Source: Kamptonema formosum PCC 10802 (GTDB taxonomy: Bacteria; Cyanobacteriota; Cyanobacteriia; Cyanobacteriales; Oscillatoriaceae). Taken from it: a DNA stretch of 64,000 nt. The notes under the pieces were generated by a model. It saw nothing but the letters and a program-made list of their open reading frames with translations, was not told the DNA's origin and did no database searches. Positions 28,119 through 36,787 of the stretch are shown here, piece after piece. Each line of letters starts with the position of its first letter. Position 1 is the stretch's first letter. The stretch is taken from contig NZ_KB235948.1 of NCBI RefSeq assembly GCF_000332335.1, forward strand, positions 561,379 through 625,378, in the 5' to 3' direction. Made by a program: the position numbers and the translations under genes.

Positions 28119-30257
28119 ATGCACTGCTGCCTGAACCCCGACTGCCAGAATCCGCACAATCCCGACGGGACAAAATTCTGCCAGAATTGCCGCACGCCAC
28201 TGGTGCTGCTGAGAATTCGCTATCGCCCCATCCAGCTGCTTTCCAATGAGGGGGGGTTTGGCAGAACCTATCTCGCAGAAGATATAGATAAACTCAATGA
28301 GCGCTGCGTCATCAAGCAGCTAGCGCCGAAAACGCAAGGCACCGCCGCCCTGCGGAAGGCAACGGAGTTATTTGAGCAAGAGGCACGGCGGCTGCAACAG
28401 CTGGGAGAACACCCGCAGATACCTACATTATACGCTTATTTTGAGCAAGACGGTCACCTGTATCTCGTGCAGCAGTTTATTGAGGGGGAGACTTTGGGGA
28501 AGAAGTTGCAGCAGGGGTTGTGGGGGGAGAGTCAGGTGCGAAATTTGTTGCTGGAACTGCTGCCGGTGTTGCAGTTTATCCACGAGCGCGATATCATTCA
28601 CCGAGATATCAAGCCGCCGAATATTATCTGCCGCACCGCGCCCCCGAACCAGACGCCTCTTTACCCTCAAGGGAAAGGGGGGCAAAGTCAATTCGTGCTG
28701 ATTGATTTCGGGGCATCGAAGCAGTTAGCGGCAACCCTCTCGGTGAGGGGAACGCAAATTGGCACGCTGGGATATGCGCCGTTTGAGCAAATGGATGTCG
28801 GTGAGGCGTATCCGGCGAGCGATTTATTTAGTTTGGGCGTGACTTGCTTTCAGTTGCTCACTCAAGCTAACCCCTATGCCCTGTTTCTGAATAAGGGCTA
28901 TGAGTGGGTGGGGACTTGGCGGCAGCATTTGCGGCAATCTGTGAGTCTGGAATTGCAGGGGGTTCTGGATAAGCTGTTGCAAAAAGAGCGACTGCAGCGC
29001 TATCAATCAGCTGCTGAGGTGCTGAGGGATTTGCAGCGCAAACCGCAACTGACACCGCCGCCACTGCCGCCGCGACAGCCAAAATGGACGTCACCGCCGC
29101 CACCGCCATCGCCGCCTAAGGTAGTTTCTCAACCGACTGTAAATCTCCGGGGGGCAGCCGGTGCCTTTACGTTAAATTTAATAGGGCTGATTTCCAGAGT
29201 TTCTCAGCTGAATAAAAATCCCTGGATGGCAGCCGGTGCTATCCTGCTGTCGGAATTGGCAGGAACTCAAATCTATGGGCTATTTCGCTATCAAATCTTT
29301 CCGTCAAATCCAATTGATCTGATTTCCAGCCCATTCTTTTTAAAGAACACCCTCACTGGGCATACCAGCTGGGTTGCTTCTGTCGCCATCAGCCCCGATG
29401 GCAAGACTTTAGTCAGTAGCAGTGGTGACAATCTCATCAAGCGTATCAGTGGTGACAATACCATCAAGATTTGGAATCTGGACACCGGCACCCTGCAAAA
29501 AACCCTCACCGGGCATACCGACTGGGTTTTTTCTGTCGCCATCAGCCCCGATGGCAAGACTTTAGTCAGTAGCAGTCGTGACAATACCATCAAGATTTGG
29601 AATCTGGAAACCGGCACCCTGCAAAAAACCCTCACCGGGCATACCGACTGGGTTAATTCTGTCGCCATCAGCCCCGATGGCAAGACGTTAGTCAGTGGCA
29701 GTAATGACAATACCATCAAGATTTGGAATCCCGACACCGGCACGCTGCAAAATACCCTCACCGGGCATACCGACGATGTTAATTCTGTCGCCATCAGCCC
29801 CGATGGCAAGACGTTAGTCAGTGGCAGTAGTGACAGTACCATCAAGATTTGGAATCCCGACACCGGCACCCTGCAAAATACCCTCACCGGGCATACCGAC
29901 GGGGTTCAATCTGTCGCCATCAGCCCCGATGGCAAGACTTTAGTCAGTGGCAGTGGTGACAATACCATCAAAATTTGGAATCTCGACACCGGCACGCTGC
30001 AAAATACCCTCACCGGGCATACCGACTTGGTTCGTTCTGTCGCCATCAGCCCCGATGGCAAGACTTTAGTCAGTGGCAGTTGGGACAATACCATCAAGAT
30101 TTGGAATCCCGACACCGGCACCCTGCAAAATACCCTCACCGGGCATACCTACATGGATTTAACCTCCGGGGTTCTTTCTGTCGCCATCAGCCCCGATGGC
30201 AAAACTTTAGTCAGTGGCAGTGGTGACAAAACCATCAAGATTTGGCGGATGCCGTAG
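28119..30257 (+). CDS. Serine/threonine kinase with seven WD40 repeats
   Basis: A 712-residue protein; the ATG at 28119 follows AGGTG and starts the zinc-ribbon-like MHCCLNPDCQNPHNPDGTKF with CQNC. The kinase domain follows: glycine loop NEGGFGRTYLAED, VAIK-type Lys in CVIKQL, HRDIKPPN with catalytic Asp 163, and DFG Asp 196. A Pro-rich linker and a single hydrophobic segment (WMAAGAILLSELAG) lead to seven WD40 units of about 42 residues. Each unit has TLTGHT…SVAISPDGKTLVSGS…NTIKIWN. The units are nearly identical at DNA level. The first carries an extra NLIKRISGD and the last an insertion (YMDLTSGV). It is probably membrane-anchored with the propeller outside; the substrate is unknown. Confidence 0.9.
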   Translation: MHCCLNPDCQNPHNPDGTKFCQNCRTPLVLLRIRYRPIQLLSNEGGFGRTYLAEDIDKLNERCVIKQLAPKTQGTAALRKATELFEQEARRLQQLGEHPQIPTLYAYFEQDGHLYLVQQFIEGETLGKKLQQGLWGESQVRNLLLELLPVLQFIHERDIIHRDIKPPNIICRTAPPNQTPLYPQGKGGQSQFVLIDFGASKQLAATLSVRGTQIGTLGYAPFEQMDVGEAYPASDLFSLGVTCFQLLTQANPYALFLNKGYEWVGTWRQHLRQSVSLELQGVLDKLLQKERLQRYQSAAEVLRDLQRKPQLTPPPLPPRQPKWTSPPPPPSPPKVVSQPTVNLRGAAGAFTLNLIGLISRVSQLNKNPWMAAGAILLSELAGTQIYGLFRYQIFPSNPIDLISSPFFLKNTLTGHTSWVASVAISPDGKTLVSSSGDNLIKRISGDNTIKIWNLDTGTLQKTLTGHTDWVFSVAISPDGKTLVSSSRDNTIKIWNLETGTLQKTLTGHTDWVNSVAISPDGKTLVSGSNDNTIKIWNPDTGTLQNTLTGHTDDVNSVAISPDGKTLVSGSSDSTIKIWNPDTGTLQNTLTGHTDGVQSVAISPDGKTLVSGSGDNTIKIWNLDTGTLQNTLTGHTDLVRSVAISPDGKTLVSGSWDNTIKIWNPDTGTLQNTLTGHTYMDLTSGVLSVAISPDGKTLVSGSGDKTIKIWRMP
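29346..30245 (+). repeat. Near-identical 126-bp WD40 coding repeats
   Basis: Seven tandem copies of about 126 bp within the kinase gene differ at only a few positions each, mostly at the residue after TGHTD and at the SGS/SSS triplet. Such DNA-level identity indicates recent amplification or gene conversion. Confidence 0.85.
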
Positions 30258-31277
30258 AGTGCGTTGGTTATTGTGGGGTGCGGGTGTGGCGGGGCGGGTT
30301 TATTTATATCCGGGGTTGTGTGGCAGAGATTTCGGCAGAATCCGCCCCTGCATTGTAATTGTGGGATGGCGTTGTGGGGTGCCGGTGTGGGGTGCCGGTG
30401 GGGGGTGCCGGTGGGGGGTGCCGGTGGGGGTTTATTTACATTATAAACGCGCCTTTTTGCTAGGTCCCGGGCGATTGGAAATCGCGGCTATACAAACAAA
30501 GCCCGCCTTCGCGGGCTAAGAGAAGAGCGAGACTCTCAAAATCTGCGCGGTTTTTTTCTTCGTTTTCCTCGTTTCCAGGCATATCCTGGCAACACCGGTT
30601 TGTTGGTATTGCCGATTTGTCTCCTACAAGTTAGCAATATTTCGCTTTCTGGAGGCGGAGAATCCCCCCTTAATTCGCCCGCAATATCTTTCCCCTCGCC
30701 GGCATATATTCCCCCCGCAATAAACCCGTCCCGTAGGGGATTTGAATTGTGGGGTGCCGGGGGTGCCGGTGCGGGTTTATTTATATCCGGGGTTGTGTAT
30801 ATGCCGGTGGGGGGTGCCGGTGTGGGGTGCCGGTGTGGGGTGCCGGTGTGGGGTGCCGGTGTGGGTTTATTTATATGCCGGTGGGGTAGGGGCGGGTTTA
30901 TTTATATCCGGGGTTGTCTATATGCCGGTGGGGTGCCGGTGGGGGTTTATTTACATTATAAATGCGCCTTTTTGCTAGGTCCCGGGCGATTGGAAAGAAG
31001 CTGTTGGCGAATCGATGGGGGGTTTTACCCCACCCCCAACCCCTCCCCGTTAACGGGGAGGGGAGCTTTCGAGAGAACCTTTCGTCGCCCCCTTTCCTCG
31101 TCTTTCCTCGAAAAAAACCGCGCTTTGGAGTGAGAATCTTGCTCTACTCTTAGCCCGCGTAGGCGGGCTTCGTCTGTATAGCCGCGATTTCAATCGCCAG
31201 GATCTAAGCTACAAACGAAACACCGGCACCCCACCGGCACCCGAAAAACCGGCACGCCACCGGCACCCCACACCCCC
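30258..31277. repeat. GGGGTGCCGGTG tandem repeats and hairpin repeats
   Basis: About 1 kb without a credible gene. Two clusters of a 13-bp unit, GGGGTGCCGGTGT, lie at about 30370-30432 and 30748-30950. A longer direct repeat starting TTTATTTACATTATAAA and running through GCGCCTTTTTGCTAGG appears at about 30430 and 30946. Copies 2 and 3 of the double-hairpin repeat lie at 30470-30520 and, inverted, at 31151-31199. Open frames on this strand translate only the repeats. Confidence 0.7.
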
Positions 31278-32015
31278 TCAGGAAGCGCTTTCGAGATCCT
31301 CCCCGTCTGTCAGAGAATTCAGCAACTCTGCGGCGCGCTGATCATCCGCCGCACCGTAGCGCTCAAAATGTATAAAATTCGCCAGACTAGCCGGTTTTTC
31401 CCAGCCTTGTAGTGACAATTCCGATTGGGAATCGAACCGCGACACGTAACCCAAACACAAATACCCAACCAGTACCATCTCTGCTGGAATCCCCAGCAAC
31501 TCCCGCAATTCCTCTGGCTGAAAAATGCTCATCCAGCAGACTCCTACGCCCTCGGCGCGAGCCGCCAGCCACAGGTTTTCGATAGCGCAAACGGTAGAAT
31601 AGACAGCTGTTTCAGGCATTGTCTGTCGCCCCAAACCGTGTCCGCGCTTGCTGTTACTGTCGCAAATCACGCACAGGTTTACCGGCGCGTCCAGGATGCC
31701 GGAGAGCTTCAAAGTGCTGTATAATACTTTTTGCTCGTCCTGGTAAATTGACGATGCGGCTTCGTTCGCCCGCTTGAATATCTCGTATACGCCTTGACGC
31801 ACACCGGCATCCCGAATTAGGATGAACCGCCACGGCTGCATCAGCCCCACCGAAGGCGCGTGATGGGCGGCGTCGAGCAGGCGAGCCAGTACCTCATCCT
31901 CAATGGGAGCCGGCGTAAAAGTGGAGCGGATATCCCGCCGCTCGTAAATCGCCCGGTAGACGCCAAGGCGCTCTGACTCCCCGAACCGATGGATATTTTG
32001 GTTGAATTTGGTCAT
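31278..32015 (-). CDS. bluB: 5,6-dimethylbenzimidazole synthase (BluB)
   Basis: A 245-residue flavin enzyme of the nitroreductase fold, started at the ATG at 32015 (MTKFNQNIHRFG); the frame from 32072 is longer but has a Pro/Gly/Leu head. BluB-type signatures are visible: VYRAIYERRDIRSTF, LLDAAHHAPSVGLMQPWRF, LKLSGILDAPVNLCVICD, and ENLWLAARAEGVGVCWMSI. BluB cannibalises FMNH2 to make the lower ligand of cobalamin. The genes next to it are not cobalamin genes. An ordinary nitroreductase is less likely given the HAPSVGLMQPWRF and GILDAPVNLCV segments. Confidence 0.85.
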   Translation of the reverse strand: MTKFNQNIHRFGESERLGVYRAIYERRDIRSTFTPAPIEDEVLARLLDAAHHAPSVGLMQPWRFILIRDAGVRQGVYEIFKRANEAASSIYQDEQKVLYSTLKLSGILDAPVNLCVICDSNSKRGHGLGRQTMPETAVYSTVCAIENLWLAARAEGVGVCWMSIFQPEELRELLGIPAEMVLVGYLCLGYVSRFDSQSELSLQGWEKPASLANFIHFERYGAADDQRAAELLNSLTDGEDLESAS

Positions 32016-32567
32016 CTCAGCTTCTACCTTTGCACCATCCGGCAACCACCGCAAGCGACCCCATCCTAACACAGGGCAGCCCCAGAGCCCTTCTTATACC
32101 AATTTTGGATTTTGGACGCCCGGATTTTGGATTGAAACAGGCGGCAGTCAAGCCTTTTCATGGGGGCGAGCGACGGTGAAGCTGTTTTACAATTTCCGAT
32201 TAAATGATTTTCAAAAATATCCGAGTTTAGACCGGTTTTGTATATATGCTTTCAACCGGATATTCTCAAAAATCTTCCCGAAATGCCCCCCAGACGCCCA
32301 TCGTCGAGAAGCGACCAGAATATTGGTGTTGCCGGTCAACTGGGCAATGCAGCGGGTAGGGGTGGGGAGTATATCACCATTGCTGCCTCCTGTCAAGACA
32401 AGCGTGCCGGTGCCGCCGTTGAGGGTGTCGGTGCCGGTGCTGCCGGTGCCACTGTAGAGCCGGCTCTGTGGGAGGGAAGTTTGGCTTGCGGGGGGTGCCG
32501 GCGGGAAAGCCGTTGCGGGGGGTGCCGGTGGAGGGGTCCATCCCGCGTGGCCACACTCCTGTTTTAA
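32016..32567. other. Spacer with possible RTX-repeat remnant
   Basis: No intact gene. On the minus strand around 32370-32460 one frame reads SGTGSTGTDTLNGGTGT then LVLTGG, which resembles the Gly/Asp nonapeptide repeats of RTX-type proteins. It may be a fragment of such a gene, or chance in GCCGGTG-rich DNA. Confidence 0.35.
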
Positions 32568-32640
32568 AGCTGGTGACAGGATTTGAACCTGCGACAGGCT
32601 GATTACAAATCAGCTACTCTACCAACTGAGTTACACCAGC
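32568..32640 (-). tRNA. tRNA-Thr (anticodon TGT)
   Basis: The minus strand folds as a cloverleaf. The acceptor stem is GCTGGTG/CACCAGC, the D arm lies in AACTCAGTTGGTAGAGT, and the anticodon stem GCTGA/TCAGC encloses the loop TTTGTAA (anticodon TGT). The T arm contains GGTTCAAATCC. CCA is not encoded. Confidence 0.95.
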
Positions 32641-33039
32641 GACTTTATCAACATAGCACACTCTCGCTCATTTGCGCAACCCTGTCTCAAAATTTTACCT
32701 TTCCCCGCCCGCCGGCATCCCTGGGGCATACCGCCGGCTGCTGGAACCTGCGCCAATCCCTAGCGTTCCCCCTACTGCCGGCTTTACATGGTGAGCGAGA
32801 TTGCAAACCGCTGAAACACCGGCATCAAACCTGACTGCGAGCCGGCAAGAGTGCCACTGCAGCTTATCTTACCCTTGAGCCAGCCCACTGGACAACTGGA
32901 TGCCTGAAATGGTAATAATTATTTATTGAGCGGTGAGGGGTGAATCCCCCCAAACAGCCTTCCGTCTGGCCACAGGGTAGGGCCACCCGGCACTCGGCAC
33001 TTGCATTCAGAATCAGCGTTAGTATAAAAAGAGGCCGCA
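32641..33039. other. Spacer between tRNA-Thr and the CMD-fold gene
   Basis: No gene is seen. AAAGAGGCCGCA lies close to the ATG at 33040, with an AT-rich stretch near 32910-32930. Confidence 0.4.
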
Positions 33040-33582
33040 ATGGCGCATTTTCCCATTTTAGAATACGACGAACTGACCGATTCAAAAGCCAGAGAAGTCT
33101 ATGACGAAATCCGGGCAGAACTGGGGTTTGGCATCGTCCCCAATTTGTTCAAATCGATGGCAACCAACCCGGAATTTATGGAAAACAGCTGGAATAAATT
33201 CCGCTCTACTGTCCTGCAAGGAGATGTGCCCCGCACCCTCAAAGAGATGATTGGCGTTGCCATTTCCCAAGCCAACAATAGCCAGTACGCCCTGCAAGTT
33301 CACCTGCACGGGCTGTCAGCCTTGGGAATCAGTGAGGAAGTTTTGCGCACTCTCGTCTCAGACTTTGCCAACTGCCCGCTTCCGGAGCGCGAAAAAGCCG
33401 CAATCACCTTTGGCTTGCAAGCCGCCACCCATCCTCAAAAGTTGACGGCTGAAGATTATCAGCAGCTGCGAGACTTGGGGCTGGATGATGCCGAAATATT
33501 TGAAATAATTGCCACTGCAAACTTGTTCACACAAGTCAACCAGTATACGGATGCGATTGCCCTGGAGATAGACGCCCTATGA
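33040..33582 (+). CDS. Carboxymuconolactone decarboxylase/AhpD-fold protein lacking the CxxC
   Basis: A 180-residue all-helical protein of the CMD/peroxidase-related group (FGIVPNLFKSMATNPEFME, LKEMIGVAISQANN, LEVRTLV-like region and FEIIATANLFTQVNQYTDA). Active relatives carry a Cys-x-x-Cys followed by x3-His at the helix after ISQANN. Here the sequence is SQYALQVH, with Ser and Ala in the two Cys positions, so the usual peroxidase chemistry is unlikely. The stop codon overlaps the start of the adenylate cyclase gene (ATGA at 33579-33582), indicating translational coupling. A regulatory or scaffold role for the cyclase is an inference. Confidence 0.85.
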   Translation: MAHFPILEYDELTDSKAREVYDEIRAELGFGIVPNLFKSMATNPEFMENSWNKFRSTVLQGDVPRTLKEMIGVAISQANNSQYALQVHLHGLSALGISEEVLRTLVSDFANCPLPEREKAAITFGLQAATHPQKLTAEDYQQLRDLGLDDAEIFEIIATANLFTQVNQYTDAIALEIDAL

Positions 33583-34958
33583 CACCCAACTCCCCCTCAA
33601 TGAAAGGTAGGGAGCTGCAATCACAGGATCGGGAAGAACTCTTGCAAACAACCAGGCACCTGCTCGCAGAAGTCCAGGCGCTGTCTAGCCGCATTGCCGC
33701 CGTCAATGAAATTGCCACGGCGATCAATCGGTCCCTAAATCTGGATGAGATTTTGCGGATTGTGGGCAAACAAGCGAAATGGCTGCTGGACTTCGAGCAC
33801 CTGAGCGTGTATATCTGTCACAGGGGTTCTTGCCGCTTTGTGAGGCTTTTTGGCCCGCCGGTTGAGTTCGATGACAGCCAGCTGGCTCCCACCAATCCCA
33901 TAGGTTGCGCCATGAAAACGAAGCAACCCCAGCTAATTCGCGAGCGTGTTGCGCAAAGCCCGGAGACAGGCAGTACAATAGGTCTGGACGCCTACACCTC
34001 CCTAATTGCCATCCCCCTGGAAAGTGAGCGCCAGGTGATAGGCACAATCAACTTTGCCACGAAAAAAGCCGGTGCCTACACTCACGAAGATGTCCGCATT
34101 GGCTACTTGCTGGCGCTGCAATTATCCGCTGCTATCCGCAACGCCGAGCGCTTTGAAGAGTTGAACCGGCTGTATGCCGAACTCGAAGAATCAAAGCAAA
34201 AGTCTGACAAACTGCTTTTGAATATACTTCCCCTAGAGATTGCCGATGAGCTAAAACAAGAGGGGAAAGTAAAACCTGTCTATTATGAAAGTGCCTCGGT
34301 TTTATTTACCGACTTCAAGGGCTTCACCCAGCTCGCTGAACAGATGACGCCAGAGGAACTCGTTGGCGAACTGGATTATTGCTTCAGTTACTTCGACAGG
34401 GTGATCGACAAATACAATTTAGAAAAATTGAAGACAATTGGGGACAGTTACATGTGTGCCGGTGGGATTCCCACGCCAAATCGCACTCACGCAATTGATG
34501 CCGTGCTGGCTGCTCTGGAAATTCAAACATTCATGTACCTGCGGAAAGCGCAGAAGCTTAAAAATAACCAGCCCTACTGGGATATCCGCATCGGGATTCA
34601 CTCAGGGCCTTTACTCGCGGGGGTGATTGGCCGAAATAAGTTTGCTTACGATGTCTGGGGAGACACGGTTAACACCGCCTCCCGAATGGAATCCTCCGGC
34701 ATCCCTGGAAGAGTCAACATTTCCCGCTACACTTTTGAGCTGACCGGCGATTTATTTAAGGTTGACTATCGGGGGAAAATCCAAGCGAAAAACAAGGGCG
34801 AGATTGACATGTATTTGGTTGAGGGTCTTAAAGAGGGTCTTTCGACAGATCCGGTGGGGCTGTTGCCCAATGATGAATTTATGAAATTTTATTTGGACAT
34901 CAATTGCGGCTCGAATATAACAGCACCGTTTTGCTACTGGACATTGGCCCCATGCTGA
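33579..34958 (+). CDS. GAF-domain class III adenylate cyclase
   Basis: A 459-residue protein. A coiled-coil start leads into a GAF domain (about residues 55-200, with LNLDEILRIVGKQAKWLLDF and SLIAIPLESERQVIGTINFA). After a short helical linker (EELNRLYAELEESKQKSDK) the cyclase domain begins at NILPLEIADELK. The metal Asp lies in SVLFTDFKGFT. The adenine-selecting Lys is in LEKLKTIGDSYMCAGG and its partner Asp in YDVWGDTVNTASRMES; Asn and Arg of the transition-state pair are in the same segment. All catalytic residues are present, so it should make cAMP. The C-terminal 25 residues (after NDEFMKFY) differ from usual relatives. Confidence 0.92.
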   Translation: MTPNSPSMKGRELQSQDREELLQTTRHLLAEVQALSSRIAAVNEIATAINRSLNLDEILRIVGKQAKWLLDFEHLSVYICHRGSCRFVRLFGPPVEFDDSQLAPTNPIGCAMKTKQPQLIRERVAQSPETGSTIGLDAYTSLIAIPLESERQVIGTINFATKKAGAYTHEDVRIGYLLALQLSAAIRNAERFEELNRLYAELEESKQKSDKLLLNILPLEIADELKQEGKVKPVYYESASVLFTDFKGFTQLAEQMTPEELVGELDYCFSYFDRVIDKYNLEKLKTIGDSYMCAGGIPTPNRTHAIDAVLAALEIQTFMYLRKAQKLKNNQPYWDIRIGIHSGPLLAGVIGRNKFAYDVWGDTVNTASRMESSGIPGRVNISRYTFELTGDLFKVDYRGKIQAKNKGEIDMYLVEGLKEGLSTDPVGLLPNDEFMKFYLDINCGSNITAPFCYWTLAPC

Positions 34959-34971
34959 GGAAGAGGGTGTT

Positions 34972-35067
34972 TATAGCGGTTCTCAGTTAGATGAACTATG
35001 GCCCAGAAACCCGGTTTCTTTAAGAAACCGGGTTTCTCACCACCTCACTAATATGAGAACCGCTATA
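34972..35067. mobile_element. TATAGCGGTTCTCA hairpin element, copy B
   Basis: A 96-bp element, nearly identical to the copy at 7610-7703 in reverse orientation. The ends TATAGCGGTTCTCA/TGAGAACCGCTATA are inverted repeats and the core palindrome is AGAAACCCGGTTTCTT and its mirror. It begins 13 bp after the cyclase stop, so like copy A it lies directly downstream of a gene. Confidence 0.75.
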
Positions 35068-35329
35068 TAACAAAAAAGTGAGGGCAGCCACTGGCACCTT
35101 CACCTGTTCTCTAAGCTGTTGCGCATTTAATTTGGCGCATTTAATTTGCGCTACCTATCCCCTCGTTCCCAGGCTCCACCTGGGAACGCTGTTCTGGAGG
35201 CTCAGCCTCCTTTTCCCAACAAGCAGCATTATTAGCGTAATAGCTTAACAGGAAAGTGAGGGCAGCCAGTGGCTCCTTCACTTTTTGTTTAGAACACTCT
35301 TTTAGGCAAACAAGGCAGCTTGAACCAGC
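35068..35329. repeat. Direct repeat and CGTTCCCAGG hairpin
   Basis: Two similar 40-bp units built on AAGTGAGGGCAGCCA lie at about 35076 and 35253, each with the hairpin-like GGCAGCC-GGCTCC-TTCACTT; the second runs into TTTTTG. Between them lies copy 1 of the CGTTCCCAGGCTCC hairpin pair (35164-35210). No gene is seen. Confidence 0.6.
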
Positions 35330-36787
35330 TTAGTAGAGCCTTCTGACTGTAACGGTGCTCTCCTCGTCTTCAGTGTCAAGGTCTAGGAATCGGTCTTCGT
35401 CTTTAACTGTTGAGATTTGAGTATCAGCAGGGATATTGCGGTCGAAAACCCGTTCTTCTCTGTCCTCACTCACCGGCACAGGAGCCATGTGAGTTTGCAC
35501 CGGCCTTGTAATGCCGGTATTGCCAGTCACCGGCGGCGGCTGTGGAATCCGGCGCTCTTCATGCAGTCGGGCGCTCTCAGTCACAGGTGGCGAGACAGTC
35601 GGAGTGTATTCAGTGCGAGACTCGCCAATGCCGGTGACAGAGGGCTGGGTGCGCTCGGATGCCGGTTTGAAAGTCTCCCCTACCGTAGGAGACGGCTGGA
35701 TGCGCTCGGATGCCGGTTTGAAAGTCTCCCCTAGCACAGGATAGGGCGGGATGCGCTCGAATGCCGGTGGGGCTGACTCCTGTGTGCCTTTAACAGATGT
35801 CTTGACATTTTCAGCGGCACCCTTGACGGATTCTCCCGCACCTTTAACAGATGTCTTGACATCTTCAACCGCACCCAGGACGGATTCCCCTGCAGCTCTT
35901 ACAGATGGCTTGACATCTTCAACAGCATTCCTGACGGATTCCCCGACCTCTTTTACAGCCGGTTTGACATCCTCAACTGCATCTTTTACTGAGTCCGCTA
36001 CCCGCACTACAGAGGGTTTGACATCCTCAACGGCATCTTTTACAGAGTCCGCTACCCGCACAACAGAGGGCTTGATATCCTCAAGAGTGTTTTGTACAGA
36101 ATCCGCTACCCTTTCGACAGAAGGCTTGACATCCTCAAGAGCAGTTTTTACCGAGTCCGCTACCTTTTCGACAGAAGGCTTGACATCCTCAAGAGCAGTT
36201 TTTACTGACTCCGCCACACCCTCTACAGAGGGCTTGACACTCTGAGCGGCTTCCTTGAGAGACTCCGCCGCACTCACGACAGAGGGCTTGACTTCCTCAA
36301 CAGTGGTTTTGACTGACTCCGCCACACCTTCTACAGAGGGCTTGACGGCTTCTACGACCCCTTGTACAGTCTGATTAACACTCTCAGCAGCTTCGTTGCC
36401 GGTGATGCCGCCGGCGACTGCGCCGGCCACAGCACCAATCACCGCTCCCGGTCTGCCACCGACTAAACTGCCAATCGCGGCTCCAGCTACGCCGCCAACA
36501 GCAGCACCAATGCGTGTGGCGACTGGATGGCCGCCCGGCGGACCTGTCTGGGCAGTTTCCTGCAGCTCAGCGGAAGGCGGCTGGCTCTGACTGTGAGCCG
36601 CCATTTCTTCGCGTCGCTGAGCTTCAGTTTCACCCCCTATGGGAGGCGTATTTTCGTTCTGCCGGTCGCCCGGTTCCTGGTTCTCACTGTTAATCATGGT
36701 TTCCTCGGTTAAATGAGCGTCAGCTTTACCCGACACGGGTTGAGTGTGTTCCCCACGCCCTGCAGAAGTCTGCGTTTTCTCGGTCAT
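35330..36787 (-). CDS. Glycine-zipper protein with eleven 18-residue amphipathic repeats
   Basis: A 485-residue protein with AGGGAGGAAAA upstream of its ATG. A polar Gln/Glu head (1-88) precedes a glycine-zipper (about 92-130: AAVGGVAGAAIGSLVGG, GAVIGAVAGAVAGG). Residues about 148-345 are eleven tandem 18-residue units of the type VKPSVEGVAESVKTALED, with V-S-V-V on a repeating face. Eighteen residues equal five alpha-helical turns, so the hydrophobic side stays in register. A Pro-rich tail with GETFKPASER repeats follows. Composition resembles LEA or apolipoprotein-like proteins, which bind membranes; desiccation or stress protection is an inference. No signal peptide is seen. Confidence 0.82.
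   Translation of the reverse strand: MTEKTQTSAGRGEHTQPVSGKADAHLTEETMINSENQEPGDRQNENTPPIGGETEAQRREEMAAHSQSQPPSAELQETAQTGPPGGHPVATRIGAAVGGVAGAAIGSLVGGRPGAVIGAVAGAVAGGITGNEAAESVNQTVQGVVEAVKPSVEGVAESVKTTVEEVKPSVVSAAESLKEAAQSVKPSVEGVAESVKTALEDVKPSVEKVADSVKTALEDVKPSVERVADSVQNTLEDIKPSVVRVADSVKDAVEDVKPSVVRVADSVKDAVEDVKPAVKEVGESVRNAVEDVKPSVRAAGESVLGAVEDVKTSVKGAGESVKGAAENVKTSVKGTQESAPPAFERIPPYPVLGETFKPASERIQPSPTVGETFKPASERTQPSVTGIGESRTEYTPTVSPPVTESARLHEERRIPQPPPVTGNTGITRPVQTHMAPVPVSEDREERVFDRNIPADTQISTVKDEDRFLDLDTEDEESTVTVRRLY

Noticed and set aside
30600-31133. Plus-strand frame in the GGGGTGCCGGTG region
   Set aside because: It translates only minisatellite units and hairpins.
32016-32200. Cobalamin riboswitch upstream of bluB
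   Set aside because: I could not find a B12-box-like segment or the expected hairpins in the leader.
35751-36245. Plus-strand Thr/Ser-rich frame opposite the 18-residue-repeat gene
   Set aside because: It is the complement of the repeat; the minus strand has the ribosome site and meaningful periodicity.
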